NCBI GenBank assembly: GCA_902728285.1
Contig: CACVBU010000980.1
Span: 78,006-142,005 of the forward strand
Length of the DNA stretch: 64,000 nucleotides
Direction: 5' to 3'
Source: Clytia hemisphaerica
Lineage: Eukaryota; Cnidaria; Hydrozoa; Leptothecata; Clytiidae
Every line of letters starts with the position of its first letter. Positions within the stretch are counted from its first letter, which is position 1. The position numbers and the translations under genes were made by a program. The notes under the pieces are model-generated. The model had not been told where the DNA came from and did no database searches. It was given only the letters and a program-made list of their open reading frames with translations. Of this stretch, positions 11,960-25,721 are shown piece after piece.

Positions 11960-12960
11960 GAATTGTACATGAAATTTTTTTGTTTTATCCAACTTTATTT
12001 TCTGACAACTGAATTGAATCATTTTCGTTGATTTCTTGCAGTATTATTGTAATTTATGATTTAAATTATATAGTATTTTCTATTTTTTTAAACAAAATTT
12101 TTCCTTTTTTCTAAAATAATTCACTTTCTTATTTCATAAGGGGGAGTAAACATACATCTGCCCTCTTTAAATTGCTAACGTATCCGATTCTCAAGGGATA
12201 TGGAATCGCAATTATCTTATTATTTTCTTTCATATCATGGATATAAATCCAGGTTGTAGCGTAGGAAATCTTGCAAAATCCTATTTGGCGATCTATCTTG
12301 CCCCCCCCCCCTATCTTGAGAGGTTTTTCGGCAAAACCGCGAAAACTAGAGCCCGCGAATTACAAATTTGCTCACCTTTCATCAAAACATGAAAAATTGA
12401 TTCCCTCGAAATGCATTTTTTTTTCGAATTGCGAAAATTAGTTCCCACTAAAATTAGGGTACTCTTAAGGTATGCTTTGGAATTTATTTTCTGATATCGG
12501 TATAAAATTTTGAGATCGCCTAATAATTGTGATTTGTTACTTTTCAACTTCAGTTACCTTATTATTTTCATAAGATATTTAAGTTATTTTTGTAACACAC
12601 GCCTAGGTTATTAAAAAAAAGTGAGAAATTTCGTTCGTCCTTATTTCGCCAAAGACGAGACCGTTAGTAATTATGATTCATAGTAACAATTTTCTTGACA
12701 TCCTCAAACCTGAAGTGGTCTATACATTTGATTAATTTCAAAAAACTACGTTTTCTGAACCTTAAAATTTGATACCTCCAAATTTAAAAGATGAAATTCT
12801 ATTTAATACGTTTTTTTCAGGATTTTATTTAGTTTATTACCATAATAATTATTTTTAAAGTTCATAAAATGAAATTAATAAATTTGAAAAATGTCAAAAT
12901 TCTTTTCGAGGCTAACAGAATTCCAATCTTGGTTTTCTGGTAATATTGGGTATTCTGTTG
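11960..12960. other. Gene-free AT-rich DNA after TBC1D5
   Basis: No exon, tRNA or clear repeat was recognised. An 11-base C run begins at 12301. Confidence 0.6.
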
Positions 12961-13205
12961 ACATGATACATGCCTTTTTTATAAGAATGTACACTATAAG
13001 AATTTTTAAGTTAAGAATATGCCAAAAATAACATCATAAAATTTGGCATCTTAACCTAGGATTAGTTAATTTGGAACCTATTCTTACCGCTGTGAATTGC
13101 TAATTATCTCCCAGCAATGCTCAACATTCCACAAAAATATATTTTTTGCCATATTTTCGCTACATGTTAAATTTAGGTTGATTAGGATCCTGACCTGAGA
13201 ATCCC

Positions 13206-13971
13206 TTAACCCTTTAACTGCCGCGCGTATTTTTTAAGGTTCGACCTATTTGCCGGCCTATTTTTTTACACCCTCGACCTATTTGCTAGACTGGAGTTGT
13301 TTATAATGCGTGTAATACTAATAATAGCAATACTAATAATAATAGTACTACGGGATTTAGTTTGTAAAAACGACTGGAAGAATCTGGTGTTCCAGCCTTA
13401 TAGATACAGGGGCTAGCTACGCAGAAACTTGCGTAGCGAGAAAACAATTTTTCAAGCAACAACAAACTCTCAAAACGAAATCAACTCAAATGAAAAACTT
13501 TCAATACACAAATCCACACATATTTTTTTTCTCAAGAATTACTTTGAGCAGGAAAAAATTATAATTGCAATATTGACACTTTTCTTTTGTTTGGAGGTTT
13601 CTAGACGACTAAAATTGTTCCATTCATTACTTTTTGCTTTATTTCTACTATGTATAAATACCTATTTGCCAATGTCGGCATATGCCGACATGGGAAAAAA
13701 GTAGCGATTTTGACTTCATTTTCTGAATAACATATGAAGTTTCAGCCGAAGACTATAATTTTGAGTTGAACATTGTAGAATAGTTATTTTTTCAACATAG
13801 AAAAGTTTTTAACTATTCATTTTTTTCATTTCAAACCATCAAATGGAAAAATCTTGTAAAAAATGGTAAATTTTCGGCAAATAGGTCGAAATTTCGCATG
13901 TCGGCAAATCCCGACAATGGCAAGGAAATAAAAAATGCGGCATATGCCGACATCGGCACGGAAAGGGTTAA
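13206..13971. mobile_element. piggyBac-like non-autonomous element with TTAA duplication
   Basis: Begins TTAACCCTTTAACTGCCGCG and ends CGGCACGGAAAGGGTTAA, so both ends carry TTAA followed by CCCTTT-type inverted ends, the signature of piggyBac-type MITEs. Sub-terminal words also mirror one another (gacctatttgccgg at the left, ggcaaataggtcgaa at the right). No transposase is present. A second element with a 9-bp duplication is nested at 13287-13660. Confidence 0.8.
13287..13660. mobile_element. 9-bp-TSD element, nested copy
   Basis: Starts TAGACTGGAGTTGTTTATAA and is flanked by the direct repeat cctatttgc (13278-13286 and 13661-13669). The body (cgggatttagtttgt, cgactggaagaatc, gttccagccttatagatac, gcgtagcgagaaaac) is shared with 30224-30565 and 58388-58778. 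Its right end lacks the CTAGACTA of the other copies. A 9-bp duplication is typical of Mutator-like elements, which is inference. A 91-codon open frame inside is not conserved as protein. Confidence 0.75.
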
Positions 13972-14184
13972 GAATATTTATAGATTAATTTTCTTAAAAA
14001 GTTTAGAATATCCTTGATGAAATTGAAAAACACCATAATTTTTCTAAATTTTAAGGCTTAAATGTTCTTACGATGTCCTTAAAAATGGGTTTAAAATCTG
14101 CTGAAATCTGTTGAGTCAGTACTTCCTTAGTAATCTGAGGCTCAGATCGTTCTTAATTTGTTCTTATGTTTTTTTATACTCATC

Positions 14185-16716
14185 ACCAGACTCAACGCCA
14201 TCAAAATTATCAGAAAGTTTAGTCAGAAATATTAGCCGTTAGTCTATTCTGACACCAACTTTTCTCTCCGCAAAAAGGTAATTCCACAAGTTTTGTGGCT
14301 GGTGTAGAAAACTACAATTACGTTAGTCCATTAGGGGTCAATGAAGAAATTTCGCTCATTCAGAGTGACTATTTGAGACCCGCTTTTATCAATACCAATC
14401 TTTATGTAAGAAACGTCAATTGTGATCGAATTTCTATGTTTTTCTTTGTCTTTCTAGGGTAAAAGATTGAATAAAAAAATTAAAACGATCATTCATCTAC
14501 TAACCCTTGGTTGAAACTATGACGTAATGTGACAAACGGAAATGACGATGTAATGAATGGAGATTATACCCAATAAAGGAGAGTGATGACGTGTGAGGCC
14601 TTGCCCTTAACCTGATGGGTGTTCAATGATGAAGTTGCTGACTGGCTTGGGCTGATATGGAAACTTGGTATGTTTCTTTCATATTTCTCATGACTCCATA
14701 GCATATACAAAGACATAGAAGAAGTGTGTTTATATATATGATACCTTAAAGGGGACGTCAGCTTTTTTGGACAAGATTCATCGCGTATGTACAATAGAAT
14801 GCATAATATTCGATTTAAAAAAGAGAATTCCCTGCAAAGTATTAAACACCACAAATGATTTTAAGCACTCTAATTTACTCTGGAACGTAGAGTTTTAACT
14901 CTGAGTTTTAACATTATAGACTTGGGACCAGCATAAGCGGGCGGTGTTAGACCCTGTCGAACCTATCAGATGAAGAGATTTGTAATTGTGATTTCATTGT
15001 TTTTTAACGAGCGTTGCACTCCTTCGCATGTTTCTGACGTACTTGCTCTATCGTTTTGAATCCGCCAGTGGCCAGTAGCGTGGTGAGTTGACTAAAATTC
15101 GGGCTAACTGGAAAGGCAATTTTGGTAAATTTTGATTTTGGCGCCCCCTATGAAAAGTAAATGTGTTTGTAAAAAACAGCGAAGCGAAAATTTTGGAGTA
15201 TTTTCTCTCTTTTTGGCCAAAAACTGCTATATTCTAAGGTGTAAAAGAGCAAATGAGCGCCGAAATTAGTAATCGGAGGCGTCTTTTGCGCCCTTTGTAT
15301 TTCGGCGCCCCCTAAAAAAATCGGCCGTCCAAAATCGAAATGTGCAATTAAATAATGGAAGTGTTGAAAACACTTCACCATATTGAAGACATTGCGTGAT
15401 GTAAAAAATTTTCATTCATTCATTCTTGCAGGGGAAAATGGCGGCCAATCGAAACTGAAACCTTTGAGGTATACTGCCTTAGAGAAAAATATTTTAAAAG
15501 TAAAAAAAAACAACAACAAAATTTTTACAGTTCAATTCATTATCCTATGAAACTGAAAAGCCTCTATTTTTCCCTTCATCCAACCAACGTGGGTGGTATT
15601 CCATCCTTCGTACATTACAGTGCAAAAGAGGTCAAGTGTAATTCGGTTTCATTCACTGAAATCAATACTTTGCATTGTACATTTTGAAAAAAAATATATA
15701 GAACCACCATTTTCTGTCGACAGACCATTTTTTGTAAGGGCTAAAATAATAATATCTAAATTCAGGTCCTAAAATATAAATAAGTTCTTATCGGCGATCC
15801 AATAAATATCTGCAATCTGATTAGTTAAAAAAGAGTACAATATATCTTGTATTTTACATGTACAAAATATAAATTGACGAAAAGATATTGTTGCATTGTA
15901 GCGGTAGGAGCAATCTAACGTCACTCGCCTAAAGGCTCGGAAAATATTGTATGGAATAATCTTGGAACTCGTCCGATAACTACATATTGTAATAATTATT
16001 TTACATGCAAACGAGGCTAGTCAGGTTATTACTTAATCGAGTTTTGCAATGTCGCCTTTTCGAATGATTTGGTTTTGTTTCTATTTAAAACTCAAGTGGT
16101 CTATGATTTTATAGTGATTTTAAGAAATTTGTGGGCTTTTAAAAATAAATTTCTTTAGAGTCCTTTCATTTTTTGACATACTCTTAAGCTTTCCGAGTGG
16201 TAACTATAGATTTTTAAATTGAGATCTGAATAGTAGGAGAAATAATATAAGACCACCTTTGAGACTATTTATTATCCAGGCTGTAACTTTTAAGTCCTTT
16301 CCTTCTGTATCGTAGCCTCACTCATTCCCGGCGGAACAACCGTAAAAGTGGGGAGGCTGGAGGCTCAAAATGAGATAAAATTCGCTAGCAATTTGGGAAA
16401 AAAATCTTCTTTGCTCAAAAAGGGGGAGGCTGAAGTCTCCCCAGTCTCCCCACTTCCGCCGGGTCTGTCTCTCTGGAATCTTTTTGTCAAAAACGAGAAG
16501 AAATAGCTGTTAAAATCTATTCGCTTTAAGTCTGTACCCCTTTTTTGCTACAATGTGAAAACCATGTCAACGTTGATATAGTATTTCCCTTGTAAGTGGT
16601 TTCCACATGATAGCAAAATAGCAAAACAATAGTGTAAGTGTAAAGGTAATCTGTCTCCCAGGTAGACCTATCCCCATCCTCTCCTTCTCTCAGTCAGACC
16701 AGTCTGTTTTTCACTA
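14185..16716. other. Gene-free stretch with repeat fragments
   Basis: No exon recognised. About 14823-14932 is a reverse-strand piece of the repeat also found at 21390-21490 and 58918-59020 (agagttttaactctgagttt). Around 15130-15310 the words ggcgccccct occur twice in the same orientation. Around 16370-16465 there are purine-rich and pyrimidine-rich patches. The rest is AT-rich sequence with no visible structure. Confidence 0.5.
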
Positions 16717-16908
16717 CAGTTGACACTCGCTAATTCAAAGTCGGAATTTTACTTAATTTGAACGGGAAATCTTCTTTGTTCGAATAACAGAGATATTCGA
16801 ATTATAGAAAGTATTTTAAGAGGGTTTTTTCCTTGACGGGGACTGGAAACAAGTTCGAATTATAGAAAATTCGAGTAATAGAAGTTCGAACAAGCGACGA
16901 GTTTACTG
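16717..16908. mobile_element. 192-bp pogo/Tigger-like TIR element with TA duplication
   Basis: Starts CAGTTGACACTCGCTAATTC after TA (16715-16716). Ends cgaacaagcgacgagtttactg before TA (16909-16910). The inverted ends match imperfectly. The inside (attatagaaagtattttaag, ccttgacggggactgga) is the same as at 9660-9740. Confidence 0.72.
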
Positions 16909-17914
16909 TATCTAAAGTAAAAACACAAACAAGAAACTATAGAAGTTTTAAAAGGAACTTGAATAATGTTGATAATATAGTACTCGCAGTAACATATAAT
17001 TTCTTTCTGAAAATGTCACTCAATTTTGAATTTCATTGTGTAAAAATGCCGCCTCACTCACCAGACCATTTCCTTAATAGACTAAAAAATGGCGGCATTT
17101 TTTGACAATCTGAGTCATGCTATACCTGGACAAAACTATCAAGCACTCTTGAATGTTGCTTGTAAACAAACCACTCATTCTGGTCATGAATTTACATGCA
17201 AGATGGCTTCTTTTCGTTGCATTTAGAGAGTCAATGCTTGGTCTTGCTTTAACTTGATTTTTTTGGGGTATTTTCAACACCAACTGTGATGATTTTGTAT
17301 GTTGACCGTTTGCTTTTGATGTTTGTATATTTCTGCCGGTTTGGTCCTGTTTGATAAAATAGATGAAACGAAAAAAGATAAAAAAGGATTAAATGTTACA
17401 ATCGATGCATTTCCTTGAAAAAGCGCAAGGTAAAGTTTCTAACGGTAGCTCATAGTTTGGAAAAAGGTATCAAATTTTAAAAAGGTTTTATGGATTTCTT
17501 TATGAAATTTTAAAGAGATTTTTTATCTTTTTAAATTTTCGAGATTTTTTTTTCAACTTTTTTTTAATGGCCAAAACTCAGAACAATTCCGCCAGCCTCA
17601 TTTTCTAGAAATGGCTATGAAAATGCTGATTTAAGCCTCTTAAAATCTCAATAATAACATGAGCAGACAATAAAAATTTAAGACTGAAAAGCAACAACCC
17701 AAATTTGCTGGTTTTGATAAGAAACTGGGAACGAAACAGTCCTCTGTAACTCGAATGTTCATATGGTAATCAGTTTAAATTTGTTTGATTATTGAGGATT
17801 CGTGTATAAATAGAAGAAAATAAAAGAAGATGTGCTTATCGAGCTATGTCGAGTGTTTATCGTTTTTGTTTAATGTCGAGTTATTATTGAGTGTTAGCTA
17901 ATCCATATTACATG

Positions 17915-18435
17915 TTTTTATAAGAACGATTTTATAAAGAACACGAGGCTGAAAATTTGCCAAAACCTAAGAACAAATTAAGAACAGAGATCAGAGATTA
18001 CTAAGAAAACACCCCCTAGGATTTTTCAGCTAGTAGGAGTAAAAATAACAAACTGAAACTCGATGGGGATTAATATTCCCATAGTTTTTGTGGCTGGGGA
18101 TTTAAATTCCATTGTTTTTAAATCAGAACATTCATAATATTTTACAGTGTGAGGATTGGTTTATTCGATTACTTTCAGTGGGGACAAATATTGGAGTATA
18201 ATTTTCCACCGGGAACGATATTTTGGCCAATTTTTCCAGTGGGAAGGGGTCCCAGTGGGTCTGTGAGAAAGGGGTGTAAGAAAGTACTGATTTAATCAGA
18301 TTTTAACAAATTTAAACCCATTTTAAGTTTTTAAGTAAAGAAACTAAGCGTATTATCAAGAACATCGTAAGAACATTTTAAGCCTTAGAATTTCAAAAAT
18401 TTAAGAACTGGGCTGTTCCAAAATTTACTGGACTT
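17915..18435 (+). mobile_element. ATAAGAAC-type element carrying a nested insertion
   Basis: Left part 17915-18010 and right part 18286-18435 match the uninterrupted copy at 23090-23335. In between, about 18010-18285, lies a different element with acacccc / ggggtgt ends whose interior (gatggggatt, ttccagtggg, ccagtgggtctgtgag) is related to 21832-22386. Confidence 0.55.
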
Positions 18436-18514
18436 TAGAATTAAGTGTGTTTTTTTTTATTTAAAAAATTACACGTAACCTTTTTCATTTTAGTGATATA
18501 ACCTGATATTAAGT

Positions 18515-18605
18515 AGCCCGGGGTCCACTTAAAGTTTTTTATAGACTGGATGGCGCGATTAAGTACTTCACTGGACTGGACTCAGCGTCATAAAAAAGTT
18601 TAGTC
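18515..18605. repeat. Short form of the 4898-5222 repeat
   Basis: ccggggtccact, atagactggatggcgcgatt and ggactcagcgtcataaaaaa match 4898-5222 in reverse orientation without its middle part. Confidence 0.5.
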
Positions 18606-18609
18606 AAAA

Positions 18610-21190
18610 GTAGACTCTAGTCTAGATTTTGAGCAACCTACAATTCTTTACCTACCAACAAAAACAATAAGTCTGGCTTTTTCCTTGATATCAACCTACT
18701 TGTTTTATCATGATTGATTTCCAATAAAATGTATAATATTAAGATGAAGAGCTCTACACAGCATGACTCTTCGTGAAAAAGGTTCATAACAGGGGGTCCC
18801 AGATTTTATTTCATCTTCCAAGATAAGAAGTTTTTATGTTTAAGATCATTATATTAATTCTCATTTAGATCGGTTAATTTAGTTCTAAACATTTTATTTT
18901 TCATTTGCGAGGGAAGAATTTAGAAAGATTTTTGTTTATTTTTCCCCGAATTGAACCGAAAGAACAGTTTTTCATTTAACGACCTTCTAAAAGTACAATT
19001 TGTTTTTGTTTTTGGATGGAATTACAAAGCAACAAGAAAAACCTTTATTTTTCGTGATTTTCCGAGCATTATATTTATACCAATTGAAACTTGTTCCGTT
19101 CTCTTGAATGCTTAAAAATAAAGTTGTTGACTTACTTACGAGTGTTCTCCACTAAAGTAAAAAATTAATCTCTCACAGAGGTGTCAACAAAATTTATGCA
19201 ATTTTCACCGATGATAAAACTAATGCCACGAACAGGGATAAATGAAGTTTTAGATGACGTCAGCAGAAATTTAGCAAAAAGTCGATTTTTTTGAAGAAAA
19301 GAAATACTGAGGTCACCAAGAAATTTCAAAATTTTAGATATATAATTATAAGTAGTTCTATCATTGGTGATGATTTTGTTAAGTTTTTGGTTTCATTAAG
19401 TTGGCTTTTGAAATACTCTAATTACACGCTAATTATTTTCTTGGAGATTTCGTATTTTGGGTGTTTTTTTCTTACGTTTTATGTTTTTTTTAGGAATTTG
19501 GGAATTTTTTGAGATGTTTTGAGAAATGTTCGAGATTACTATTAGATTACAACTTTTGATTCTGATGCAATACAGAGAACATTGATTGGTTATGATCGGT
19601 GGAATTATGAGAAATTAAGGGGGTCAAATTGGTAAAAATAGGGTATGAAAGAAATAAGAACAGGTTAAGAACAATTTTTGCCTCAAAGTGCTGAAAATAA
19701 TAAAAACAGCTTAACTCCCTCAAAAAATTACTGATTCTTATAAAAAAAGAGTGTACAACAATTAGTTCAATTTTCTAGTTTACTAGAGAGGTAGCTCAAA
19801 ACACACTAGATTATCATCCAGCCAAAATTTCTTCCGCCTTTCTACTGAAAGAACATCACGTACAAATCAAGTTAAAAGCGTCTCCATGGATTATTATTTC
19901 GGTTCCGTACCAAGAGACCGGTGACAGAACCAGGAAACAATCCATCATTTCTTGAATGCTTTGTTTCAGTATTTACTTTTGCTTCTAACAATCTTTTTCA
20001 TATAAGAAATTTTGACGAAACATTGACTAGGTGTAGTTGTAGTTGTAGATTTCAAGACATTGTTAAGAGCAAGCTTGAAAATCAGAATTTTCAGAAATGC
20101 GAGGCTCATCTAACTTTAAATTTTGGTTTAAATTGAGTTGTTTGTTTTTCATAGGAAAAGAAAGGTCTCTAAAACGTTTGTCTCGATTTTCTACATTTGC
20201 TTGATAGTTTCTAATTGTAAAATACCATGAAATTTATGTGTTTGATAGACAATTATTCTTTACTTTAAGTCTTTCAGGGTGACTTCAAGTGTTGGATTTT
20301 TCAATATAATTGCAGCTTTTCTTCGTGAATTTAGCCAAAAAGTCACGTTGAATTTTTCCTCTTACACGACGTAATTGTAGTGCGTTAAGCAACTAGAGTC
20401 CAGAGTCCAAGGTTGGACGGACCAAAAGGGTTTCAAAATTGTTGTTACCTTACTCTTACAATTAATACAAAGAGGAACTAAATTGCATTAATTTTCTTCA
20501 AAAATAACTTATTCGTACACCTGAAAAAAATGCCACTGAAATAAAAGTAGAAACGCCTACTCAAATTTGTATTTCCTTTTAAAAATAAATCTGAGATTTC
20601 CTAAATTATTCCGATTTTCTTTTCAACTGTAAAAAAGTTAAACTTTTTCTCCGATTTTTCTTCATTCTAAATATTTTGGTCATATCCAAATCAACTTTTC
20701 AAAAGTATTTCAAAGTTTTTTTTATCTGTCAAAATAATTGGTCAAAATATAAATAAAGTTCTTTGACTGTCAGGATCACGAGTATCCATTAGTGGATGGC
20801 ACCACCCTCAGACTTTTCTAAAACTTTAACTTTGCCAATTACAAATATGTCATAAGAATTTTCTTAGACCAAAATTTACAATATTTTTCTATCAAGAGCA
20901 AGCAACAAAAAGTGCGGATTGTTAATTTTTTGGATCCGCTTGTCTATCATCCTAAATTATTCTTATGTTTATAATTTTTCGGAAACTTGCTTTATGTAGT
21001 CAAGGTTGGTTTTCAATAGCAACAACCAACACTATTGATTATTGCTATGGTTCTTAGTCACAGTAACTGTTGCCATTAGTAACCTGGCATCCGTCGCCAT
21101 GACTAACTTAGAAACAGAGTGGTAATGACGTCATTATGAAAATTAATGTAAGGTCGATGCCAAATAAAAATCGATATAAACTACAATCCG
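18610..21190. other. Gene-free stretch
   Basis: AT-rich sequence. No exon recognised; open frames at 19291-19512 and 19921-20136 lack similarity or splice context. A TTAAGAACA-type fragment lies near 19650-19745. Confidence 0.5.
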
Positions 21191-21214
21191 TGCCATAATA
21201 TATTTGCACTTTTG

Positions 21215-21500
21215 GCTAATTCACCATTTTTCGAAAATTGAAGTTCGAGCGAGAATGTCAATTTCAGGCCCTCAAATTGATTTAATCGATTATTTCGATC
21301 TGGGGGGGATTTATTGGTTTCTAGGCTATATTTCAAGCCCTACTGGACCATTTTTGAACTTTTGGATCCTCAGATCCTAAGGTTCTAAGTCTTAAGTCTA
21401 GCGTTAAAACTCAGAGTTAAAACTCTACCCTTCGAACCTACTTTAGAGCACTTACAAATTGATTGTGGTTTCAAAACACCCCGGTGAATTTCTCTTTTGT
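21215..21500 (+). repeat. Dispersed repeat shared with 58780-59020
   Basis: Shared words in the same order: ttcgaaaattgaagtt, gaggctatatt-like aggctatatttcaagcc, gttaaaactcagagttaaaac. A third partial copy is on the other strand at 14823-14932. Class unknown. Confidence 0.55.
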
Positions 21501-21831
21501 GCCAAGTATTTTGTCCCTGATTGTAGCGGTGCAGCATGAAGAGCTGTCAAATTGTGCATTACTTTCTCTTTGTTTTAGCAACTCATTGCATTTGAGTTCA
21601 AGTAGTTTGAACAGGTTTGCAAGGTGACAGGTATGTCTGAGCCAAATATCGAAAATTGACTCTGTAAGAGACTAGATTTAGGAAGTCTTGTCCCTTTTGA
21701 TGATGTTTTTACGACCCTTTGAGAGACCTATGTTCCAAATTCTCTGCCAAAGTTTTCAAACTTTAGTCCAAATTACGAGAATTTATTTATTCCTTTCAGG
21801 AAGTCAATTTTATGATATTTTGTAATTTTGG

Positions 21832-22386
21832 GACCCCTGTCAGAGATTCAATGGTTGTTTTATGGTTTATATACCCCTGTGAGAATGTGAGAGACTTTCG
21901 AGGGTGTAAAAAAAAACCCTTTTTGATTAAGTACACACCCCTGGGTCCTCAATTCATGAACCTTGTAATCACAGTGAAGAGCCTGGATAAAAATGTGGTC
22001 AATTTTAAAGAGATAATCAGGTGGTTTGAGATCTTTTGCCCGTAGTTTCCTTCTGCTCATCCTCTAGTGATAAGATTTTCTTAGAGATATAGGAAGTATC
22101 TGCGATTCAGACTAGTAGTTTTCTTTCATTGTCATCAGGGAATATCTCACAGCCCCACTAAAACTTTTTTCCTCATTGGGGATAAAAATTCCTATTGAAA
22201 TCCCGATGGGGATAGAAATTCTGTTGTGTGCAATTTTTAAACCACTGAATTTCGAATGGGGATGAAATCAAAGTCACTTTCCCAGTGGGGCTGAAATTCA
22301 AGGGTATTCCCCCCCCCCGGGGACGAAATTTTTGCCAAATATTCCAGTGGGGCTGGAGCCCCAGTGGGTCTCTGACACAGGGGTGT
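21832..22386. mobile_element. About 555-bp element with ACCCCTGTCAGAGA-type inverted ends
   Basis: The left end acccctgtcagaga is mirrored by tctctgacacaggggt at the right. The right half (gatggggataaaatt-like units, ccagtggggctg) resembles the 18010-18285 insertion. Both strands hold short open frames that are by-products of the inverted structure. Confidence 0.55.
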
Positions 22387-22389
22387 GGT

Positions 22390-25300
22390 AATTATATAAC
22401 CAAATCTTTTTTGCAATCTAAGTCCTTTAGAAAGTGTCGAAGTGAAAGCATTTTTAGTGAAGAATTTGTTAGAGAGAATGTTTTAGTTTTTATTAATTCA
22501 TGTTCACCATGACCTTTATTGTTAAAACCGGAAATTCGGTGATGATGTGACAAGGTTGACGAACTTTTGAAAGGAAATTTGTAAACATAGAATATAACTG
22601 TAATGATTTGTTGTTTAGTAGAGTTTAGGTAACCTTGTATAAGGAATGTTTTCTCTAAAGGTTTATGGAATTGTTGTGTCTTAAATCTATAAGTGCTCAC
22701 GATTAAATTATATTTAAAAACAAGTTAACTCTCGCACTAAAGTCCGTGTCAAAAAGGTGTGCAGTGTTTTTACTTTTGGCCATAACTTTCCAACCAGTTG
22801 TCATCTGATAAAAGGTTTGGTATCGTTGGAAAGATATTTAAATGCGCTTATATTTTCCACTAATTAGTTTTTCAAAATTTTTTCAAGAAAATGAAGAAAA
22901 AAACGAAGAAGAATATTTTCTACTTTTGATAGAAAGCTGCTACGGAAAATTATTTTTTCATCAATCGAAAGCTACGGCCACTTGTTGGAATAGTCTCAAA
23001 TTAACCAGATTTTTTCTGATTCTTGCCATTCTCTGCAGAACTCTTGGTGCCGGGAAAAAGAATAGCCAAAATTAAACGCTTTTTTATTAGAAGAATTTTT
23101 ATAAGAACCCGGGGCTGAAAATTTACCAAAACCTAAGAACAAATTGAGAACGATCTGAGCCTCAGATTTTAGAGATTACTAAGACAGTACTGATTTTAAC
23201 AAAATTTTGAACCCAATTTTAGTTTCTATGTAACGAAACTAAGCGTATTAAGAACATTGTAAGAACATACAAGCCACAAAATTAAGAACAAAGCAGTTTA
23301 AGCCAAGATTTACTGGTTCTTATAAAAAAAACGTGTAAGTTAAAATTTTTCCTTTTAAAAGTTGTAAAAATAAAACAAAAAGAGAAATGTTGAATATTTA
23401 TATGAACTAATCTTTTAATTATTATTTAATCAGATTTAATGGTAATTTACGACATACAATTAGTAGGGTGCATCTCTTTAACAAGCAAAAACGATGGAGC
23501 TCATTGCTTATTAGCGAAAATTATCAAAAGAATTTTTTAAGAGTATAATATATAAGAACTATGGCTTTGATGGCCAAAATATAGCCACAACATTCGAAGA
23601 CTTCAAAAATTTTGGATGTTCTTATAAAAAAACGTGTAAAGCATGAATTAATGGTATTTCTTAATTACTTCTTCTTCCCACAGCTAAATCTATTGTTTTC
23701 TTAATGCGTTGATATTTCCTTAAATACCTTTTTTTACCAATAATTAATTGCTGTTGAAAATATAATGACTTTTTTCAATTGTTTTTCCAGTATATAATTA
23801 ATGGATTATATTTTATTATGGTTTTTTGATGAAGAATTTAATGAATTCATTTTTTTTTCTTTTTATGTATATTTTTCAAAATGGGGTCAGATCAGCCCTT
23901 GATGTTGCCTAAATCATGGACAAACCATCTCTTTGTAGATGAACTTGTTTTGAATGCAAATGAGGTTTGGTTTTATATTGGAGTTTGGGTTAACGCAGTA
24001 CTTTTTTTGGTGATTTTGAAGAAACTTTATTCACATGTTCTTTGAAACTTTCTGTTATATTAGTGGCTTTCAAAACTTTCAAGTCTTTCAATCGAGTGAA
24101 AATTTTAAGAAAAGTCTCTCTAAGGGTTCCCAAAAATGCCAATTTTTTCTTCTCTCTAAGGGTCGATTTTCAATTTTTGGCTCGGACATACCCGTGACTT
24201 CACAAACCTAGTACCCCCCGGGTTCACTTGTTTTGGACACGCAGTCAGTGTGTGACACTGCGCATACGGCTAGCTCATTTTAATCTGTTTACAAGTGATG
24301 TCTATTTATTATTCCAAAATATCAGATGTTAATTGGATTAAATGTAAGTAGGGGATGACATCCATAAATACTTTATTGAAGTTTTGGGACAAAAAAATCT
24401 GTATTTTAATTTTGATAAATTTCAATTGATACAATCTGGTAGGACATTTTTGTGAAAGGTATTTTTTTATTTTCTTGGCAATAGATATGAGGGTTCTTTC
24501 TCGTTCAAGCTGAGAATTTCTAAGGACGAAGGCAGCGGCAAATAAACTTGTGGATCTTGTAGACCTAATATACATAGCACTGTTTTGTACACTAACAGCC
24601 CCCCAGTCTTCTTATGTCTATAGTTGTATACTAAAAAGATCTTGAAATGAAAATTGGATAATTTTTTTTTACAGTAGATTCTTTATGGATGGTAAAGCTC
24701 ATTTAGGGCCGATTCTACTAAATGCTTTAAAGGTTTTGTTTTTCAATAAGAGTAGTATCGTTTGCTTACTCATCAAATTTAATTCACAAACTTTTTCACA
24801 TTGGATTGACACGGATGTGGAGCAAAATTGGTCAGAAAAAGGAACAGGAAAAACATTAGTTACTTATATCACTATTATAATAGGCAGACACTGTCCTGGT
24901 ATGAAATGTGTCTGATATGAAACGTGAACACTTATGTAAAATAAAACTTTTAGTAAGAATTTTTGCATTAAAACTTTAAAGACAGTCCTTAATACGTATA
25001 CATTAGTGCGTAGGTTTTTGGAATTGATGGTTGTAATAAGAACGTTTTAAAATATGGAGTAGTCTTGTTGTTGTTGTTGTGTTGATGTTGTTTTTCCAGT
25101 TTTAGTCTTTTTTATAAAATCATTTTTTAAAATAGAGTACTAAAGTCTAACTATATTGCTTCAGAATACCTCTATGTAGCTGTACTTACATTATTACCAT
25201 TACTAGCATCTAATGGTGTTTTTGTCTCGATCCTCCGTCCAAAAAAATATTACCATTAACCATTACTAGCAAGGGGTTATTTATCCTTGTCACTAGCATC

Positions 25301-25620
25301 AAATGATGAAAAGTTGTTTCTTTCTTCATTTTTCATCTTCATTTTCGAAAGATTTTGAAATTATTTTTTTCTCAAATATCATATTGCTCTGAAATATCTT
25401 TTCAACGATTGGTAAAGAATGGCAAGCAAAAAAAGAATTTGTGCACACAGTGAAGGGAAGGGAATGACGAATTTTTCGCCAGTAAAGCCTTTTGTTCTTA
25501 TAATATTTGTTCTTATAAAAGAAAACGTGTAATAGAATTTGAGTTTCGTAATAAATAACGTTCAAATGCAGCCTTACTATTTCTAAATCAAAGAACTGCT
25601 CGAGCGGCTCTTGCTTCAAA
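22390..25620. other. Gene-free stretch with ATAAGAAC-type element
   Basis: Contains the uninterrupted ATAAGAAC-type copy at about 23083-23335 (ends ttttataagaac / gttcttataaaaaaaacgtg) and a fragment near 23560-23640. There is a GTT microsatellite at 25067-25092. No exon recognised. Confidence 0.5.
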
Positions 25621-25721
25621 GTTAAGTAAGAGCTAGACTGGAGTCGTTTATAATGCATGTAATACTAATAATAAACACAAACAAGACGACTCAGAGTCGA
25701 AAATTTCGCAAAGTATTTGAT

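Larger units (their letters stand above)
12970..14183 (-). mobile_element. ATAAGAAC-type element interrupted by a piggyBac-like element
   Basis: Pieces at about 12970-13205 and 13972-14183 belong to one family. The second, read in reverse, matches 23090-23335 and 17915-18435 (gaacgatctgagcctcagat, aagaacat, ttaaacccat). The family has ttataagaac-like ends and many TTAAGAACA words, related to the CACG-ended MITEs elsewhere. The TTAA element at 13206-13971 separates the pieces. Confidence 0.55.

Noticed and set aside
13429..13704. 91-codon open frame resembling one at 58522-58710
   Set aside because: Both lie in copies of the same non-autonomous element. Similarity is at DNA level and the ends of the frames differ.
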